From contig JAISEB010000307.1 of the NCBI GenBank assembly GCA_031264395.1, positions 1-7,433 on the forward strand: a stretch of DNA of 7,433 bases, read 5' to 3'. Numbering within the stretch: position 1 is the stretch's first letter; every line of letters starts with the position of its first letter. Positions 5,961 to 7,433 of this stretch are shown here, one piece after another. Origin of the DNA: Treponema sp. (GTDB taxonomy: Bacteria > Spirochaetota > Spirochaetia > Treponematales > Breznakiellaceae). Position numbers and translations under genes: made by a program. Below the pieces are notes generated by a model. It did no database searches, was not told the origin of the DNA, and saw only the letters and a program-made list of their open reading frames with translations.

Positions 5961-6863
5961 ATGACGGGTGCAAAATTGCGGGAAATCCGCACCTTGCGGA
6001 ACGGGCTGATATTTATTTCTCCCTGGCTGGTGGGCTTTTTGGGGTTTACCCTTTACCCGATGTTACGGGCGTTTTATTTTTCCTTTACCGATTATTCGGG
6101 ATTACTGCGGCCTCCTGTGTTTACCGGTCTTGAGAATTACAGGAACATGTTCCTTAGCGATACAATTTTTATTACGGTTGCAAAAAACACCCTGTTTATG
6201 GTATTCGCGGGTGGTTCCCTTATTATTTTGACTACCCTTATCATAGCTATCCTGCTGGACAACAAGAACCTCAAAGGTTTTGCGGGATTCAGGGTTCTTT
6301 TCTTTCTGCCCACGCTGGTGCCTACCATCATATTGTGCATCCTGTGGATATGGCTCTTCAATGTGGATTCGGGGCTCATCAACAGCATTTTGGCGTTTTT
6401 CGGCATCCGGGGGCCCGGCTGGCTCGCGAGCCTGACATGGTCCAAGCCCGCCCTTATTATCATGCGGACATGGGTTTCCGGCAATCTTATCATTATTTTT
6501 CTGGGCGGGCTTCAGGACATTCCCCGTGATCTGTACGAAGCGGTGGACATTGACGGCGGCAATCTTTGGCACAAAATCATCCACATTACCGTGCCTATGA
6601 TCAAGCCCATTATTCTTTTCAACGTGGTCAACACCATCAATGGTCTTATGCAGATGTTTGTGGAGCCTCTTACCATGACCAGCCGGGGAGGGCCGATGGA
6701 CAGGACGTATACCTACGCCCTGTATGTTTATCAGAATGCCTTTACCTACGGAAACATGGGATACGCCTGCGCCCTTTCCTGGGTAATGCTGGTTATTACC
6801 ATGCTGTTTACGGTAATATCCCTTAAGTCGGGCGGGTATTTTGAAGAGAGGGAAAATTACTGA
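5961..6863 (+). CDS. Sugar ABC transporter permease, MalF type
   Basis: Partner membrane subunit of the importer, 300 residues. Hydrophobic segments lie near 14-35, 76-99, 111-133, 165-184, 212-232 and 269-288. FISPWLVGFLGFTLYPMLRA (18-37) and SFTDY are hallmark N-terminal features of MalF-type subunits, and the EAA loop is at 193-216 (EAVDIDGGNLWHKIIHITVP). The frame extends to an ATG at 5931 overlapping the previous gene by 20 bases, but AGGGGG (5949-5954) is 6 bases before ATG 5961, so that start is chosen. It leaves 10 bases after the upstream stop and implies tight coupling. No ATP-binding gene is seen; a shared ATPase of the MsmK/UgpC type elsewhere or farther downstream would be needed. 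Confidence 0.94.
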   Translation: MTGAKLREIRTLRNGLIFISPWLVGFLGFTLYPMLRAFYFSFTDYSGLLRPPVFTGLENYRNMFLSDTIFITVAKNTLFMVFAGGSLIILTTLIIAILLDNKNLKGFAGFRVLFFLPTLVPTIILCILWIWLFNVDSGLINSILAFFGIRGPGWLASLTWSKPALIIMRTWVSGNLIIIFLGGLQDIPRDLYEAVDIDGGNLWHKIIHITVPMIKPIILFNVVNTINGLMQMFVEPLTMTSRGGPMDRTYTYALYVYQNAFTYGNMGYACALSWVMLVITMLFTVISLKSGGYFEERENY

Positions 6864-6879
6864 CGGATAAGCCGCAAGG

Positions 6880-6916
6880 CCGGCCTGTTTTGAGGCGGCC
6901 GGAGGCGGTCTTTTGG
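6880..6916 (+). terminator. Possible terminator after the permease genes
   Basis: CCGGCC (6880-6885) can pair with GGCCGG (6897-6902), with an inner GCCT/AGGC alternative. A short T-containing stretch (TCTTTT, 6909-6914) follows 6 bases later. The stem is GC-rich but the T-tract is short and offset, so this is a weak call. It lies 17 bases past the permease stop, where the operon could end. Confidence 0.35.
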
Positions 6917-6957
6917 GCGCCGGAATGTGATACGGATAAAGGCGGCTATGGAAATTA

Positions 6958-6979
6958 TTCAATAACTCTGGTTATTGAA
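6958..6979. promoter_or_regulatory. Perfect 9-base-arm palindrome, candidate operator for the VOC gene
   Basis: TTCAATAAC (6958-6966), TCTG, GTTATTGAA (6971-6979). It is AT-rich in a GC-rich neighbourhood, has no T-tract, and sits where the -35 element of the following promoter would be. A dimeric regulator binding site is the most likely reading. Confidence 0.6.
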
Positions 6980-6988
6980 CAAATTTAT

Positions 6989-6994
6989 TATACT
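6989..6994 (+). promoter_or_regulatory. Candidate -10 box (TATACT) for the VOC gene
   Basis: TATACT matches TATAAT at five of six positions and follows the palindrome by 9 bases; an overlapping TATTAT starts at 6986. No -35 match exists at 16-18 bases, since that region is the palindrome. If this box is used, the transcript would begin inside or just after the ribosome site GAGGAGG (6995-7001), giving a nearly leaderless message. It may therefore be coincidental. Confidence 0.3.
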
Positions 6995-7011
6995 GAGGAG
7001 GACTAAGAAAG

Positions 7012-7433
7012 ATGGGGAAAATTACAGGTATCGCGCATATCGCGATAACGGCAAAAGACATGGACAAGTCTCTTGATTTTTATACGAGAGTGCTTGGTTT
7101 CAAAAAATCCTTTGAAATTAAAAATCCGGAAACAGGAGCGCCCTGGATAAACTACCTGTACATAGGCAACGGCCAGTTTGCGGAACTTTTCTATAACGGC
7201 GCCAAGGATAATCCCTGGAAGGAAGATCTGCGCGGCTTTAGTCATGTCAGCCTTTTGGTCGATGATATTCATTCGGTTGCCGAAAGAATAAAAAAAGAGG
7301 GAGGGGTGTTTACCAGCGGTCCCGTGCAGGGCTGCGACAACAACTGGCAGGCCTGGATAACGGACCCGGACGGCATCCGGATTGAGCTTATGCAGATTGT
7401 CGAAGATTCGCCGCAGCACAGGGCGGTTCAAGA
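7012..7433 (+). CDS. VOC / glyoxalase-fold metalloenzyme, N-terminal part (runs off right edge)
   Basis: The first 140 codons are present and open to the edge; single-unit VOC proteins are usually 120-150 residues, so most of it is here. Two beta-alpha-beta-beta-beta modules are visible: GIAHIAITAKDMDKSLDFYT (6-25) with VLGF, and FSHVSLLVDDIHSVAERI (76-93) with TDPDGIRIELMQI (117-129). The four expected metal ligands are all present: H9, E58 (in QFAELF), H78 and E125. This favours a catalytic enzyme such as a lactoylglutathione lyase-like, epimerase-like or dioxygenase-like protein over a binding protein. AGGAGG (6996-7001) is 10 bases before ATG, slightly long. It follows the transporter by 148 bases with its own palindrome, so it may be separately regulated. 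Its substrate is unknown. Confidence 0.88.
   Translation, partial: MGKITGIAHIAITAKDMDKSLDFYTRVLGFKKSFEIKNPETGAPWINYLYIGNGQFAELFYNGAKDNPWKEDLRGFSHVSLLVDDIHSVAERIKKEGGVFTSGPVQGCDNNWQAWITDPDGIRIELMQIVEDSPQHRAVQ

Noticed and set aside
6102..6962. Minus-strand open frame of 286 codons across the MalF-type permease
   Set aside because: It is histidine/proline/lysine-rich, the typical shadow of a membrane-protein gene, with no domain or ribosome site.
1..7433. tRNA, rRNA, CRISPR array, insertion sequence or phage features
   Set aside because: No cloverleaf-like segment, regular spaced repeat, transposase motif or terminal repeat was seen. Nearly all the DNA is accounted for by metabolic, transport and regulatory genes.

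Overview
The window looks like a bacterial chromosome of intermediate GC content. It is densely coded, with good Shine-Dalgarno sites and one Sec/lipoprotein-type transporter protein. The mix of an AraC regulator, a sugar ABC transporter with a lipoprotein binding protein, and a DUF1080 protein would fit a free-living or gut spirochaete (Treponema-like) or a clostridial relative. That placement comes from general resemblance only; no search was run and it should be held loosely.

Left end (1-726): the minus strand carries the N-terminal 207 codons of aspartate carbamoyltransferase (pyrB), which runs off the left edge. Just upstream of it, on the same strand, is a perfect 8-bp stem followed by nine Ts, which is an intrinsic terminator. 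Short open frames read straight through the terminator and end at or inside the start of pyrB. This layout matches the UTP-sensitive leader-peptide attenuator of enterobacterial pyrBI and is the most interesting regulatory feature here.

Middle (about 813-3461): an AraC-family regulator (plus strand) converges on a DUF1080 / 3-keto-disaccharide-hydrolase-like protein (minus strand), and their 3' ends overlap by 14 bases. The DUF1080 gene is divergent from a short-chain dehydrogenase/reductase (plus strand). The two share an intergenic region with several inverted repeats.

Right half (3462-7433): a consensus -10 box (TATAAT) followed at once by a 7-bp-arm palindrome precedes a family-1 sugar ABC transporter. 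It consists of a lipoprotein binding protein, then the MalG-type permease, then the MalF-type permease. This permease order is the reverse of the common one, and no ATPase is present. After a gap holding a perfect 9-bp-arm palindrome comes the start of a VOC/glyoxalase-fold metalloenzyme, which runs off the right edge.

Reading the locus as a whole (inference): AraC probably senses a sugar or glycoside and controls its import through the ABC transporter. The imported glycoside or a keto-sugar derivative would be handled in the cytoplasm by the DUF1080 protein, the SDR oxidoreductase and perhaps the VOC enzyme. The pyrB block is unrelated and simply adjacent.
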